Shown piece after piece: positions 18,111 through 27,611 of a stretch of DNA of 64,000 nucleotides. Source of the stretch: Hydrogenophaga pseudoflava NBRC 102511. GTDB taxonomy: Bacteria; Pseudomonadota; Gammaproteobacteria; Burkholderiales; Burkholderiaceae_C. Position 1 is the stretch's first letter, and each line of letters opens with the position of its first letter. Position numbers and translations under genes: made by a program. The DNA is taken from contig NZ_BCWQ01000005.1 of the NCBI RefSeq assembly GCF_001592285.1, positions 186,001 through 250,000 on the forward strand. Reading direction: 5' to 3'. The notes under the pieces were generated by a model. It saw nothing but the letters and a program-made list of their open reading frames with translations. It ran no database searches and was not told the DNA's origin.

Positions 18111-20057
18111 ATGCAAACCACCTTCCCCCGGCTGCTGCTGGACCACGCAACCCGGCGCCCCGACGCGCCGGCCATGCGTGAGAAGGAATACGGCATCTGG
18201 CAGACCACCAGCTGGTCTGCCATGGCACAGCTGGTCGAGGCCATTGCCTGCGGCCTGCACCAGGCTGGTCTCACCCGCGGCGAGCACCTGGTGGTGATCG
18301 GCGCCAACCGCCCCCGCCTCTACGCCACCATGCTGGCCGCGCAGTCGCTGGGAGCGATCCCGGTGCCGCTGTACCAGGACGCCGTGGCCAACGAGTGCGT
18401 GTTTCCGATCAACAACGCCGAGGTGCGCTTCGCGGTGGTGGAGGACCAGGAGCAGGTCGACAAGATGCTGGAAATCCAGCCCCAGTGCCCGCAGCTCGCG
18501 CACATCTTCTACGACGACCCGCGCGGCCTGCGCAAATACGACCAGCCCGGCCTGGGCGGGCTGGAAGAGCTGGTCGGCGCGGGCCAGGCCTTTGCCAAGG
18601 CACACCCCGGCTTCTTCCGCGAGGAGGTCGAGAAGGCGCAGCCTGGCGACGTCGCCGCCATGTTCTTCACCTCGGGCACCACCGGCAACCCCAAGGGCGT
18701 GGTCCACACCCACAGCACCCTGATCGACCGCGCGGCCGTCGGCGCGCGCTTTGACAAGCTGACCGAAAAAGACGAGGTGCTGGCCTACCTGCCGCCGGCC
18801 TGGATCGGGCAGAACATCTTCAGCTACGCCCAGTGGCTGGTGGCCGGCTACGTGGTGAACTGCCCCGAGTCGGGCGCCACCGTCACCATCGACCTCAAGG
18901 AGGTCGGCCCCACCTATTACTTCGCCCCTCCGCGCGTGTTCGAAGGCCTGCTCACCACGGTGATGATCCGCATGGAAGACGCTGGCGCGCTCAAGCGCAA
19001 GATGTTCCACGCCTTCATGGACGTGGCGCGCCGCGTCGGCCCCGCCAGGATGGACGGCAAGTCCGTGGGCTTCATGGACAACCTGAAATACGCACTGGGC
19101 AACCTGTTCGTCTACGGCCCGCTGCGCAACAGCCTGGGCATGAGCCGGGTGCGCGTGGCCTACACCGCGGGCGAGGCCATCGGCCCCGACCTGTTCAGCT
19201 TCTACCGCAGCATCGGCATCAACCTCAAGCAGCTCTACGGCTCCACCGAAACCGCCGTGTTCGTCTGCCTGCAGCCCGACCACGAGGCGCGCGCCGACAC
19301 CGTGGGCGTGCCCTGTGAGGGCGTGGAGATCAAGCTCAGCGAGACCGGCGAGATCCTGGTGAAGTCGCCCGGCCTGCTCAAGGAGTACTACAAGAACCCC
19401 AAGGCCACCGAAGAGGTGCTGACCGCCGACGGCTGGTACCACACCAGCGACGCCGGCTTCATCGACGCCTCGGGCCACCTCAAGATCATCGACCGCGTGA
19501 AAGACGTGGGCCGCATCAAGGGCGGCAGCAACGACGGCGCCATGTTCGCGCCCAAGTACGTCGAGAACAAGCTCAAGTTCTTCTCGCAGATCAAGGAGGT
19601 GGTGGCCTACGGCGACCAGCGCGAGAAGGTCTGCGTGATGGTCAACATCGACTTCGAGGCCGTGGGAAACTGGGCCGAGCGCCGCAACCTGCCCTACGCC
19701 GGCTACACCGACCTGGCGCAGAAGCCCGAGGTCTATGAGCTGATCCGCGAGTGCGTGGAGAAGGTCAACGCCGACCTCAGCCGCGACACCCTGCTGGCCG
19801 GCAGCCAGATCAGCCGCTTCCTGGTGCTGCACAAGGAGCTGGACGCCGACGACGGCGAACTCACCCGCACCAACAAGGTCCGCCGCGGCTTCATCGCCGA
19901 GAAGTACAGCGTGCTCGTGGACGCGCTCTACGGCGGCAAGGCCGAGCAGTACATCGAAACCCAGGTCAAGTTCGAGGACGGTCGCACCGGCAGCGTGAGC
20001 GCCACACTGAAGATCAGCGACGCCAAGACGTTTGCACCTGTGAAAGCCGCAGCATGA
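18111..20057 (+). CDS. Long-chain acyl-CoA synthetase-like AMP-binding protein
   Basis: This 648-residue ANL-superfamily enzyme has MFFTSGTTGNPKGVVHTH (P-loop, near residue 185), the adenylate motif LYGSTETAVF near 375, GWYHTSDAG near 438 and the hinge RVKDVGRIKGG. It activates a carboxylic acid to its CoA thioester through an acyl-AMP. The length and the insertion between motifs fit the FACS (long-chain) type. Its stop overlaps the livG start as ATGA, placing it first in a branched-chain-type transport operon. The substrate imported by that transporter is therefore probably what it activates. Confidence 0.85.
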   Translation: MQTTFPRLLLDHATRRPDAPAMREKEYGIWQTTSWSAMAQLVEAIACGLHQAGLTRGEHLVVIGANRPRLYATMLAAQSLGAIPVPLYQDAVANECVFPINNAEVRFAVVEDQEQVDKMLEIQPQCPQLAHIFYDDPRGLRKYDQPGLGGLEELVGAGQAFAKAHPGFFREEVEKAQPGDVAAMFFTSGTTGNPKGVVHTHSTLIDRAAVGARFDKLTEKDEVLAYLPPAWIGQNIFSYAQWLVAGYVVNCPESGATVTIDLKEVGPTYYFAPPRVFEGLLTTVMIRMEDAGALKRKMFHAFMDVARRVGPARMDGKSVGFMDNLKYALGNLFVYGPLRNSLGMSRVRVAYTAGEAIGPDLFSFYRSIGINLKQLYGSTETAVFVCLQPDHEARADTVGVPCEGVEIKLSETGEILVKSPGLLKEYYKNPKATEEVLTADGWYHTSDAGFIDASGHLKIIDRVKDVGRIKGGSNDGAMFAPKYVENKLKFFSQIKEVVAYGDQREKVCVMVNIDFEAVGNWAERRNLPYAGYTDLAQKPEVYELIRECVEKVNADLSRDTLLAGSQISRFLVLHKELDADDGELTRTNKVRRGFIAEKYSVLVDALYGGKAEQYIETQVKFEDGRTGSVSATLKISDAKTFAPVKAAA

Positions 20058-20839
20058 GCCAGAAAACAATCGGCGACGTCATCCTCGACGTCCAGAACAT
20101 CAGCCTGCGCTTCGGTGGCGTCAAGGCGCTCACCGACATCTCGTTCAACGTCAAGGAGCACGAGATCCGCGCCATCATCGGCCCCAACGGCGCGGGCAAG
20201 AGCTCCATGCTCAACTGCATCAACGGCGTCTACCAGCCGCAGGAAGGTCAGATCACCTTCCGCGGCCAGCACTTCAAGCACATGAACAGCCGCCAGGTGG
20301 CCGAGATGGGCATCGCGCGCACCTTCCAGAACCTGGCGCTGTTCAAGGGCATGAGCGTGATCGACAACATCATGACCGGCCGCAACCTGCGCATGAAGAG
20401 CAACCTGTTCCTGCAGGCGCTTCGCATCGGCCCGGCCCAGCGCGAAGAAGAGCAGCACCGCGAGTTCGTCGAGCACATCATCGACTTCCTCGAAATCCAG
20501 GCCTTCCGCAAGACCCCTGTGGGCCAGTTGCCCTACGGCCTGCAAAAGCGCGTGGACCTGGGCCGCGCCCTGGCGATGGAGCCGCAGGTGCTGCTGCTGG
20601 ACGAACCCATGGCCGGCATGAACCTGGAAGAGAAGCAGGACATGAGCCGTTTCATCCTCGACGTGAACGACGAGTTCGGCACCACCATCGTGCTGATCGA
20701 GCACGACATGGGCGTGGTGATGGACATCAGCGACCGCGTGGTGGTGCTGGACTACGGCAAGAAGATCGGTGACGGCACGCCCGAGGAAGTGCGCACCAAC
20801 GAAGAAGTCATCAGCGCGTACCTCGGTACGAGCCACTGA
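20054..20839 (+). CDS. livG: Branched-chain-type ABC transporter ATPase (LivG family)
   Basis: This 261-residue ATPase has Walker A IGPNGAGKSSMLNCI, a signature region QLPYGLQKRVDLGRALAM, and Walker B VLLLDEPMAGMN. The IARTFQNLALFKGM stretch and C-terminal IEHDMGVVMDISDRV are LivG hallmarks. It energises uptake with LivF through the LivHM permeases. Translation is coupled to the acyl-CoA synthetase gene by ATGA. In this context the substrate is more likely an aromatic or branched carboxylic acid than leucine; this is inference. Confidence 0.92.
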   Translation: MSQKTIGDVILDVQNISLRFGGVKALTDISFNVKEHEIRAIIGPNGAGKSSMLNCINGVYQPQEGQITFRGQHFKHMNSRQVAEMGIARTFQNLALFKGMSVIDNIMTGRNLRMKSNLFLQALRIGPAQREEEQHREFVEHIIDFLEIQAFRKTPVGQLPYGLQKRVDLGRALAMEPQVLLLDEPMAGMNLEEKQDMSRFILDVNDEFGTTIVLIEHDMGVVMDISDRVVVLDYGKKIGDGTPEEVRTNEEVISAYLGTSH

Positions 20840-20855
20840 ACCCGGAGACGACACC

Positions 20856-21785
20856 ATGGGATTCTTTCTCGAAACCCTCTTCGGCGGCCTGATGGCCGGC
20901 ATGCTCTATTCGCTGGTGGCGCTGGGCTTCGTGCTGATCTTCAAGGCCTCGGGCGTCTTCAACTTCGCGCAGGGCGCGATGGTGCTGTTCGCCGCGCTGG
21001 CCATGGCCCGCTTCTCCCAGTGGATTCCGCAGTGGCTGGGCATCGAAAGCAAGCTGCTGGGCAATGTGCTGGCCTTCATCGTGGCGGCCGGCTGCATGTT
21101 CATCCTGGCCTGGCTGATCGAACGCCTGGTGCTGCGCCACCTGGTCAACCAGGAAGGCGTGACGCTGCTGATGGCCACGCTGGGCATCACCTACTTCCTC
21201 GATGGCCTGGGCCAGACCATCTTCGGCTCGGACATCTACCCGATCGACGTCGGCATGCCCAAGGATCCGGTGTTCCTGTTCGAGAACGTGTTCGAGGGCG
21301 GCGTGCTGGTGAACCAGGAGGACATCATCGCGGCCGTCATCGCGGCCTGCCTGGTCGCCGCGCTGTCGCTGTTCTTCCAGAAGACCAGCACCGGCCGCGC
21401 GCTGCGTGCGGTGGCCGACGACCACCAGGCGGCGCAGTCCATCGGCATCCCGCTCAATCGCATCTGGGTCATCGTCTGGTGCGTGGCCGGCATCACCGCC
21501 CTGGTGGCCGGCGTGATCTGGGGCTCCAAGCTGGGCGTTCAGTTCTCGCTCACCACCGTCGCCCTGCGCGCGCTGCCCGTGATCATCCTGGGCGGCCTGA
21601 CCTCGGTGCCCGGCGCCATCATCGGCGGCCTGATCATCGGCGTGGGCGAGAAGCTCTCGGAGGTCTACCTCGGCCCCATGGTCGGCGGCGGCATCGAGAT
21701 CTGGTTTGCCTATGTGCTGGCGCTGGTGTTCCTGCTGTTCCGTCCGCAAGGGCTGTTCGGCGAAAAGATCATCGACCGCGTGTAA
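20856..21785 (+). CDS. livH: Branched-chain-type ABC transporter permease (LivH family)
   Basis: This 309-residue integral membrane protein begins FFLETLFGGLMAGMLYSLVALGF cut short here, the typical LivH N-terminus. It contains GLMAGMLYSLVALGF, FNFAQGAMVLF and the coupling-loop segment RALRAVADDHQAAQSIGI. The start at 20856 has a gga(g)a ribosome site and lies 16 bases after livG. It pairs with the LivM-type permease that follows. Confidence 0.92.
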   Translation: MGFFLETLFGGLMAGMLYSLVALGFVLIFKASGVFNFAQGAMVLFAALAMARFSQWIPQWLGIESKLLGNVLAFIVAAGCMFILAWLIERLVLRHLVNQEGVTLLMATLGITYFLDGLGQTIFGSDIYPIDVGMPKDPVFLFENVFEGGVLVNQEDIIAAVIAACLVAALSLFFQKTSTGRALRAVADDHQAAQSIGIPLNRIWVIVWCVAGITALVAGVIWGSKLGVQFSLTTVALRALPVIILGGLTSVPGAIIGGLIIGVGEKLSEVYLGPMVGGGIEIWFAYVLALVFLLFRPQGLFGEKIIDRV

Positions 21786-21797
21786 GGAGACAAGAAC

Positions 21798-22856
21798 ATG
21801 TTCTATCGCGAAAACGGCCAGTTCAAGACCTCCTACCGCGCCGACCAGCAGATCTTCCCGATCGCACAGGACCGCTGGGCCATCCTCGCCCTCATCGCGT
21901 TCGCCTTCGTCGGCGTGCCGATGCTGGCCGACGAATACCTGTTCCGCGCCATCTTCATCCCGTTCCTGATCCTGTCGCTGGCCGCCCTGGGCGTGAACAT
22001 CCTGGTGGGGTATTGCGGCCAGATCTCGCTGGGGTCGGGGGCCTTCATGGCCGTGGGCGCCTACATGGCCTACAACACCTACATCCGCATCGAAGGCATG
22101 CCACTGATCCTGGCGCTGCTGTCCGGCGGCTTCTTCGCCACGCTGGTGGGCATCTTCTTCGGCTTCCCCAGCCTGCGCGTCAAGGGGCTGTACCTGGCTG
22201 TGGCCACGCTGGCGGCGCAGTTCTTCTGCGACTGGGCCTTCCTGCGCGTGGGCTGGTTCACCAACAACAACGCGTCCGGGTCGGTGTCGGTGTCGAACCT
22301 GCAGGTGCTGGGCATGCCCATCGAGACCCCGTTGCAGAAGTACCTGTTCTGCCTGGCCTTCCTGGTGGTGTTTGCCCTGCTGGCCAAGAACCTGGTGCGC
22401 AGCTCGATCGGCCGCGAATGGATGGCCATCCGCGACATGGACGTGGCCGCCGCTGTGATCGGCATCCGCCCCAAGTACGCCAAGCTGTCGGCCTTCGCGG
22501 TGAGCTCCTTCATCGTCGGCGTGGCTGGCGCGCTCTGGGGCTTCGTGCACCTCGGGTCCTGGGAACCGGCGGCCTTCTCGATCGACCGCTCTTTCCAGCT
22601 GCTGTTCATGGTGATCATCGGCGGCATGGGGTCGATCATGGGCAGCTTTTTCGGCGCCGCCTTCATCGTGCTGCTGCCGATCTTCATCGAACGCATCAGC
22701 CTGCTGGTCGGCCTCTCGACCGCAGCCGCCGCCCACATGACCTTCATGGTGTTCGGCGCGCTCATCGTCTGGTTCCTGATCGTGGAACCCCACGGCCTGG
22801 CCAAGCTGTGGAGCATTGGCAAGCAGAAGCTTCGCCTCTGGCCTTTCCCCCATTGA
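21798..22856 (+). CDS. livM: Branched-chain-type ABC transporter permease (LivM family)
   Basis: This 352-residue membrane protein carries the LivM features ALGVNILVGYCGQISLGSG (cut here at 19 residues), GIFFGFPSLRVKGLYLA and GREWMAIRDMDVAAAVIGI. The start is preceded by taaggaga. It stands 12 bases after livH, in the same operon. Confidence 0.92.
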   Translation: MFYRENGQFKTSYRADQQIFPIAQDRWAILALIAFAFVGVPMLADEYLFRAIFIPFLILSLAALGVNILVGYCGQISLGSGAFMAVGAYMAYNTYIRIEGMPLILALLSGGFFATLVGIFFGFPSLRVKGLYLAVATLAAQFFCDWAFLRVGWFTNNNASGSVSVSNLQVLGMPIETPLQKYLFCLAFLVVFALLAKNLVRSSIGREWMAIRDMDVAAAVIGIRPKYAKLSAFAVSSFIVGVAGALWGFVHLGSWEPAAFSIDRSFQLLFMVIIGGMGSIMGSFFGAAFIVLLPIFIERISLLVGLSTAAAAHMTFMVFGALIVWFLIVEPHGLAKLWSIGKQKLRLWPFPH

Positions 22857-22906
22857 TTGCCTTTTCTTTCTGTGTGTGCCTGACCTGTCCTTAAGGAGAC
22901 AAAGCG

Positions 22907-24238
22907 ATGAAAGTACGTAACCTGGTTCTCTCCGTGTCGCTGGCCTGTGCCGCCCTCTCGGGCGCGGTGGTCCCGACGGCTGCCATGGCCCAGGCCAAGG
23001 AGCAGTTCTTCCCGGTGCTGGTCTACCGCACCGGTGCCTACGCCCCCAACGGGGTGCCATGGGCCAACGGCTATGTGGACTACCTCAAGCTGGTCAATGC
23101 CCGCGGTGGCATCAACGGCGTGAAGCTCAGCTTCGAAGAGTGCGAGACCGGCTATGCCACCGACAAGAGCGTGGAGTGCTATGAGCGCCTGAAAGGCAAA
23201 GGCGCCACCGTGTTCCAGCCCCTGTCCACCGGCGCCACCTTTGCCCTGACCGAGAAGGCACCGATCGACAAGATCCCGCTGATCACGGCTGGCTATGGCC
23301 GCAGTGAATCGGCCGATGGCGGTGTGTTCAAGTGGAACTTCCCGCTGGCCGGCACCTACTGGGTGGCCGCAGACGCCATCATCCAGCAGCTGGGCAAGAA
23401 GGAAGGTGGCCTCGCCAGCCTCAAAGGCAAGAAGATCGCGCTGGTCTACCACGACAGCCCCTTCGGCAAGGAACCCATTCCGCTGCTGCAGGAACGCGCT
23501 TCGCAACTGGGCTTCCAGCTGAGCCTGCTGCCCGTGACCGCCCCTGGCGTCGAGCAGAAGGCCACCTGGCTGCAGGTGCGCCAGCAGCGCCCCGACTACG
23601 TGGTGCTGTGGGGCTGGGGCGTGATGAACTCCACCGCGCTGAAGGAAGCCCAGGCCACCGGCTACCCGCGCGAGAAGATGTACGGCGTGTGGTGGGCAGG
23701 TGCCGAGCCGGACGTCAAGGACGTCGGCCAGGGCGCCAAGGGCTACAACGCCGTCACGATGCAGCACGGCACGGAAAAGGGCGCCGATGTGGTCAAGGAA
23801 ATCCTGTCCAAACTGCACGACAAGGGCCAGGGCACCGGACCGAAGGAAGAAGTGGGCGACGTGCTCTACATGCGCGGTCTGATGAGCGCCATGTTTGCAG
23901 TCGAAGGCGTGCGCCAGGCTCAGGAAAAGTACGGAAAGGGCAAGGTCGTGACCGCCGAGCAGGCCCGCTGGGGTTACGAGAACCTCAACCTGACACAGGC
24001 CAAGCTCGACGCCCTGGGTTTCAAGGGCGTGATGCGCCCGGTGTCCACCAGCTGCCAGGACCACATGGGCGCGAACTGGGCCCGCGTGCACACCTGGGAC
24101 GGCAGCAAGTGGCAATTCACCAGCGACTGGCTGCAGGCCGATGAACAGATCATCAAGCCAATGGTCAAAGCCGCCGCCGACAAGTACGCCGCCGAGAAGA
24201 AGCTGACCCGTCGCGCCGCGTCGGACTGCGGAAGCTGA
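22907..24238 (+). CDS. ABC transporter periplasmic substrate-binding protein, LivJ/LivK type
   Basis: This 443-residue protein has a cleavable signal peptide (MKVRNLVLSVSLACAALSG, with AMAQA at the cut). A type I periplasmic binding fold follows, starting VYRTGAYAPNGVPWANGY. It delivers ligand to the LivHM permeases. Members of this subfamily beside CoA ligases commonly bind aromatic or other carboxylic acids rather than leucine, but the ligand cannot be read from the sequence. Ribosome site aaggaga is 8 bases before the ATG. The lower-case operon order G-H-M-binding protein-F is typical of Comamonadaceae. Confidence 0.9.
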   Translation: MKVRNLVLSVSLACAALSGAVVPTAAMAQAKEQFFPVLVYRTGAYAPNGVPWANGYVDYLKLVNARGGINGVKLSFEECETGYATDKSVECYERLKGKGATVFQPLSTGATFALTEKAPIDKIPLITAGYGRSESADGGVFKWNFPLAGTYWVAADAIIQQLGKKEGGLASLKGKKIALVYHDSPFGKEPIPLLQERASQLGFQLSLLPVTAPGVEQKATWLQVRQQRPDYVVLWGWGVMNSTALKEAQATGYPREKMYGVWWAGAEPDVKDVGQGAKGYNAVTMQHGTEKGADVVKEILSKLHDKGQGTGPKEEVGDVLYMRGLMSAMFAVEGVRQAQEKYGKGKVVTAEQARWGYENLNLTQAKLDALGFKGVMRPVSTSCQDHMGANWARVHTWDGSKWQFTSDWLQADEQIIKPMVKAAADKYAAEKKLTRRAASDCGS

Positions 24239-24325
24239 TCGGTGTCACCCCTGGTCGCTGGTTCGCCAGCGACCATCTGCAAGGCCGGTGCGCCGAGCCT
24301 TGCAAATGGTCCAGAAGGAAACACC

Positions 24326-25138
24326 ATGAGCACCAATCCCAACATCGTTCTCAACGTCAACGGCATCGAGGTCATCTACAACCACGTGATCCTCGTGCTC
24401 AAGGGCGTTTCCCTGAACGTGCCCGAAGGCAAGATCGCGGCCATCCTGGGCGGCAACGGCGCGGGCAAGACGACCACGCTGCGCGCCATCTCCAACCTGC
24501 TCAAGGGCGAGCGTGGCGAGGTCACCAAGGGCAGCATCGAGCTGCGCGGCGAGCGCATCGAGAACCTGTCGCCCGCCGACCTGGTCAACCGCGGCGTGGT
24601 GCAGGTGATGGAGGGGCGCCACTGCTTCGCGCACCTGACCATCGAGGAAAACCTGATGACGGGGTCCTACACGCGCACCGACAAGGCCGAGGTCGCGCGC
24701 AACCTGGAGAAGGTCTACAACTACTTCCCGCGCCTCAAGACGCGCCGCACCTCGCAGGCGGCCTACACGTCTGGTGGCGAGCAGCAGATGTGCGCCATCG
24801 GCCGCGCGCTCATGGCTAACCCCAGCGTGGTGCTGCTGGACGAGCCCTCGATGGGCCTGGCACCGCAGATCGTGGAGGAGGTGTTCGAGATCGTGAAGGA
24901 CCTGAACACCAAGGAGAAGGTCACCTTCCTGATCGCCGAACAGAACACCAACATGGCCCTGAAGTACGCCGACTACGGCTACATCATGGAAAGCGGTCGC
25001 ATCGTGATGGACGGCGCCGCCGGCGACCTGCGCAACAACGAGGACGTCAAGGAGTTCTACCTGGGCATGGGCGGCGGTGAGCGCAAGTCGTTCAAGGACG
25101 TCAAGAGCTACAAGCGCCGCAAGCGCTGGCTGGCCTGA
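24326..25138 (+). CDS. livF: Branched-chain-type ABC transporter ATPase (LivF family)
   Basis: This 270-residue ATPase has Walker A ILGGNGAGKTTTLRAI, QVMEGRHCFAHLTIEENL, a Q-loop/signature stretch with YTSGGEQQMCAIGRALM, and Walker B VVLLDEPSMGLAPQI. LivF is the second ATPase of the heterodimeric motor with LivG. Ribosome site agaagga is just before the ATG at 24326. It lies 87 bases after the binding-protein gene. Confidence 0.92.
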   Translation: MSTNPNIVLNVNGIEVIYNHVILVLKGVSLNVPEGKIAAILGGNGAGKTTTLRAISNLLKGERGEVTKGSIELRGERIENLSPADLVNRGVVQVMEGRHCFAHLTIEENLMTGSYTRTDKAEVARNLEKVYNYFPRLKTRRTSQAAYTSGGEQQMCAIGRALMANPSVVLLDEPSMGLAPQIVEEVFEIVKDLNTKEKVTFLIAEQNTNMALKYADYGYIMESGRIVMDGAAGDLRNNEDVKEFYLGMGGGERKSFKDVKSYKRRKRWLA

Positions 25139-25172
25139 TCCCGCATCCCATCAACCCGAGGCTTCCTACACC

Positions 25173-26420
25173 ATGAGCGAACACTTCGACGCCCTGGAAA
25201 CCCGCTCCCCTGCCGAGCGCGAGGCGGCGCAGATGGCCGCGCTGCCGGGGCAGCTGGCCCACGCCAAACAGAACAGCGCGGCATTTGCCGACATCCTGCG
25301 CGACATCGACGTGTCGGGCATCAACAACCGCACCGCCCTGACGCGCATCCCGGTCACGCGCAAGAGCGAGCTGCTGGAGCGCCAGAAGGCCAAGCGGCAG
25401 CACGACGCCTTCGGCGGTTTCTCGGCCCTGGTGCGCGGCCCGGCCATGTCGCGCATCTTCGCCAGCCCGGGTCCCATCTACGAACCCGAGGGCGCGGGCA
25501 AGGACTACTGGCGCGCCGGCCGCGCGCTGTTCGCCGCAGGCTTCCGCGCCGGCGACCTGGTGCACAACAGCTTCAGCTACCACATGACCCCGGGCGCCTT
25601 CATCCTGGAATCGGGCGCACATGCGGTGGGCTGCACCGTGTTCCCCGGCGGTGTCGGGCAGACCGAGCAGCAGCTCGAAGCCATGGTCGACCTCAAGCCC
25701 AATGCCTACACCGGCACGCCCAGCTTCCTGCGCATCCTGCTGGAGAAGGCGGCCGAGGCCGGCATCGCCCTGCCGAGTCTGACCAAGGCCTCGGTGGGCG
25801 GCGAGGCCTGCCCGCCCAGCCTGACGGCCTGGTTCAAGGAGCGCGGCGTCGACGTCTACCAGACCTACGCCACCGCCGACCTGGGCCTGGTGGCCTACGA
25901 GACGCCCTCGCGCGAAGGGCTGGTGCTGGACGAGAGCGTGATCGTCGAGATCGTGCGCCCCGGCACCGGCACACCGGTGGACGAAGGCGAGGTGGGCGAA
26001 CTGGTGGTGACCACGCTCAACACCGCCTACCCGCTGGTCCGCTTCGGCACCGGCGACCTCTCGGCCATCCTGCCGGGCCAGTGCCCCACCGGCCGCACCG
26101 CACCACGCATCAAAGGATGGATGGGCCGCGCCGACCAGACCACCAAGATCAAGGGCATGTTCGTACACCCCTCGCAGGTGGCCGAAATCACCCGTCGCTT
26201 CCCCGAGGTGAAGAAGGCCCGGCTGGTGGTGAGCGGCGAGATGGCCAGCGATGCCATGTGCCTCCAGGTGGAAGCCACCGAAGTCGGCGACGGCCTTCGC
26301 GAGCGCATCGAGACCGCAATCCGGGAGGTGACCAAGCTGCGCGGCGACGTGCAGGTGGTGCGCCCCGGCAGCCTGCCCAACGACGGCAAGGTGATCGAAG
26401 ACGCACGCAGCTACAAGTGA
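25173..26420 (+). CDS. Phenylacetate-CoA ligase-like AMP-binding enzyme
   Basis: This 415-residue enzyme belongs to the PaaK-like branch of the ANL superfamily: SYHMTPGAFILESGAHAVG, GTPSFLRILLEKA, YQTYATADLGLVAYET and C-terminal GRADQTTKIKGMFVHPSQV. Such enzymes ligate CoA to phenylacetate or related aryl acids. It is the seventh gene of the transport operon (34 bases after livF) and the second CoA ligase in it. This supports an aromatic or arylalkanoic substrate. The exact acid is unknown. Confidence 0.82.
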   Translation: MSEHFDALETRSPAEREAAQMAALPGQLAHAKQNSAAFADILRDIDVSGINNRTALTRIPVTRKSELLERQKAKRQHDAFGGFSALVRGPAMSRIFASPGPIYEPEGAGKDYWRAGRALFAAGFRAGDLVHNSFSYHMTPGAFILESGAHAVGCTVFPGGVGQTEQQLEAMVDLKPNAYTGTPSFLRILLEKAAEAGIALPSLTKASVGGEACPPSLTAWFKERGVDVYQTYATADLGLVAYETPSREGLVLDESVIVEIVRPGTGTPVDEGEVGELVVTTLNTAYPLVRFGTGDLSAILPGQCPTGRTAPRIKGWMGRADQTTKIKGMFVHPSQVAEITRRFPEVKKARLVVSGEMASDAMCLQVEATEVGDGLRERIETAIREVTKLRGDVQVVRPGSLPNDGKVIEDARSYK

Positions 26421-26536
26421 GCGCAGGCGCCTCAGTCAAAGGGTTTCCACCGAGGCCTGGCTAAGTAATTTCCGCCATGACCGGCGCTGTGTGGCGCACT
26501 ACCATGCGATTCTGAACATCCCATAGGAGCACCCAC

Positions 26537-27520
26537 ATGAAGAAGATCCTGGCCTTTGCCCTGACCGCCGCCGTTTCGGCCGGCGCATTTGCCCAAGGCT
26601 TCCCCAGCAAGCCCATCACCCTGGTGGTGCCCTTTGCCGCTGGTGGCCCCACCGACCTGGTGGCCCGCCAGCTCGCCGAAGCCATGCGCAAGCCGCTGGG
26701 CGGCGCTTCGGTCGTGGTCGAGAACGCCGCCGGCGCCGGCGGCACCATCGGTGCCGCCAAGGTGGCCCGCGCCGCGCCGGACGGCCACACCCTGCTGGTC
26801 TGGCACATCGGCATGGCCGCCACCGCCAGCCTCTACCGCAAGCTGCCCTACAAGCCGCTGGAGGACTTCGAGTACCTGGGCATGATCAACGACGTGCCGA
26901 TGACGCTGCTGGGCTCGCCCAAGCTGCCCGCCGCCACCTACCGCGACTTCGAGAACTACATCCGCGCCAACGGTGGCAAGCTGAACCTGGCCCACGCCGG
27001 TCTGGGTTCCGCCTCGCACCTGTGCGGCCTGATGTGGCAGTCCGCGGTCAAGCTGGACAAGGCCATGACCACCATCGCCTACCGCGGCACGGGCCCGGCC
27101 ATGAACGACCTGATCGGCGGGCAGGTGGACGTGATGTGCGACCAGACCACCAACACCACCGCGCAGATCGAAGGCGGTCGTGTCAAGGCTTTCGCTGTCA
27201 CCACGGCCAAGCCGCTGTCCGGCCACAAGCTGCTCAAGGACTACCCGTCGCTGCAGGAAATGGGCCTCAAGGGCTTCAACCTGACCATCTGGCACGCCAT
27301 GTACGCACCGAAGGGCACGCCGGCGGATGTGCAGAAGAAGCTCAACGACGCTCTGCAGGTCGCGCTGAAGGACCCGGACTTCGTCAAGAAGCAGGCCGAG
27401 CTGGGCGCTCTGGTGGTCACCGACAACCGCGTGACCCAGGCTGGTCACAAGGCCTTCGTTGCCAGCGAAATCACCAAGCTCAAGACCGCAATCGACGCTG
27501 CCGGCGAATTCGCCGACTGA
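26537..27520 (+). CDS. Bug-family (tripartite tricarboxylate) periplasmic receptor
   Basis: This 327-residue protein has a signal peptide (MKKILAFALTAAVSAGAFAQ), then FPSKPITLVVPFAAGGPTD, the family opening, and VVENAAGAGGTIGAAKVA. Bug receptors bind carboxylates such as tricarboxylates, nicotinate or aromatic acids. No TctA/TctB membrane partners are nearby, as is common for the many orphan Bug proteins in Burkholderiales. Ribosome site aggag is 8 bases before the ATG. A terminator follows the gene. Confidence 0.92.
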   Translation: MKKILAFALTAAVSAGAFAQGFPSKPITLVVPFAAGGPTDLVARQLAEAMRKPLGGASVVVENAAGAGGTIGAAKVARAAPDGHTLLVWHIGMAATASLYRKLPYKPLEDFEYLGMINDVPMTLLGSPKLPAATYRDFENYIRANGGKLNLAHAGLGSASHLCGLMWQSAVKLDKAMTTIAYRGTGPAMNDLIGGQVDVMCDQTTNTTAQIEGGRVKAFAVTTAKPLSGHKLLKDYPSLQEMGLKGFNLTIWHAMYAPKGTPADVQKKLNDALQVALKDPDFVKKQAELGALVVTDNRVTQAGHKAFVASEITKLKTAIDAAGEFAD

Positions 27521-27557
27521 CCATCCGGGACCGGGCCGCCAGCCCGGCCAACGAACG

Positions 27558-27586
27558 ACAGCCCGCTGATGCGGGCTGTTTCGTTT
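27558..27586 (+). terminator. Rho-independent terminator after the Bug receptor gene
   Basis: A perfect 9-base stem (27558-27566 with 27571-27579) closes a 4-base loop and is followed by ttcgttt. It sits 38 bases after the receptor stop. It may also serve the convergent DUF1840 gene, though the T-run favours the plus strand. Confidence 0.85.
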
Positions 27587-27611
27587 CCGGGGCCCGGGGG
27601 GCTTGGAGGCG

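Noticed and set aside
18039..23060. Long minus-strand frames opposite the acyl-CoA synthetase and liv genes
   Set aside because: Composition is His/Asp/Ala/Gly/Gln-rich and repetitive, with no domain; the plus-strand genes have clear motifs and ribosome sites.
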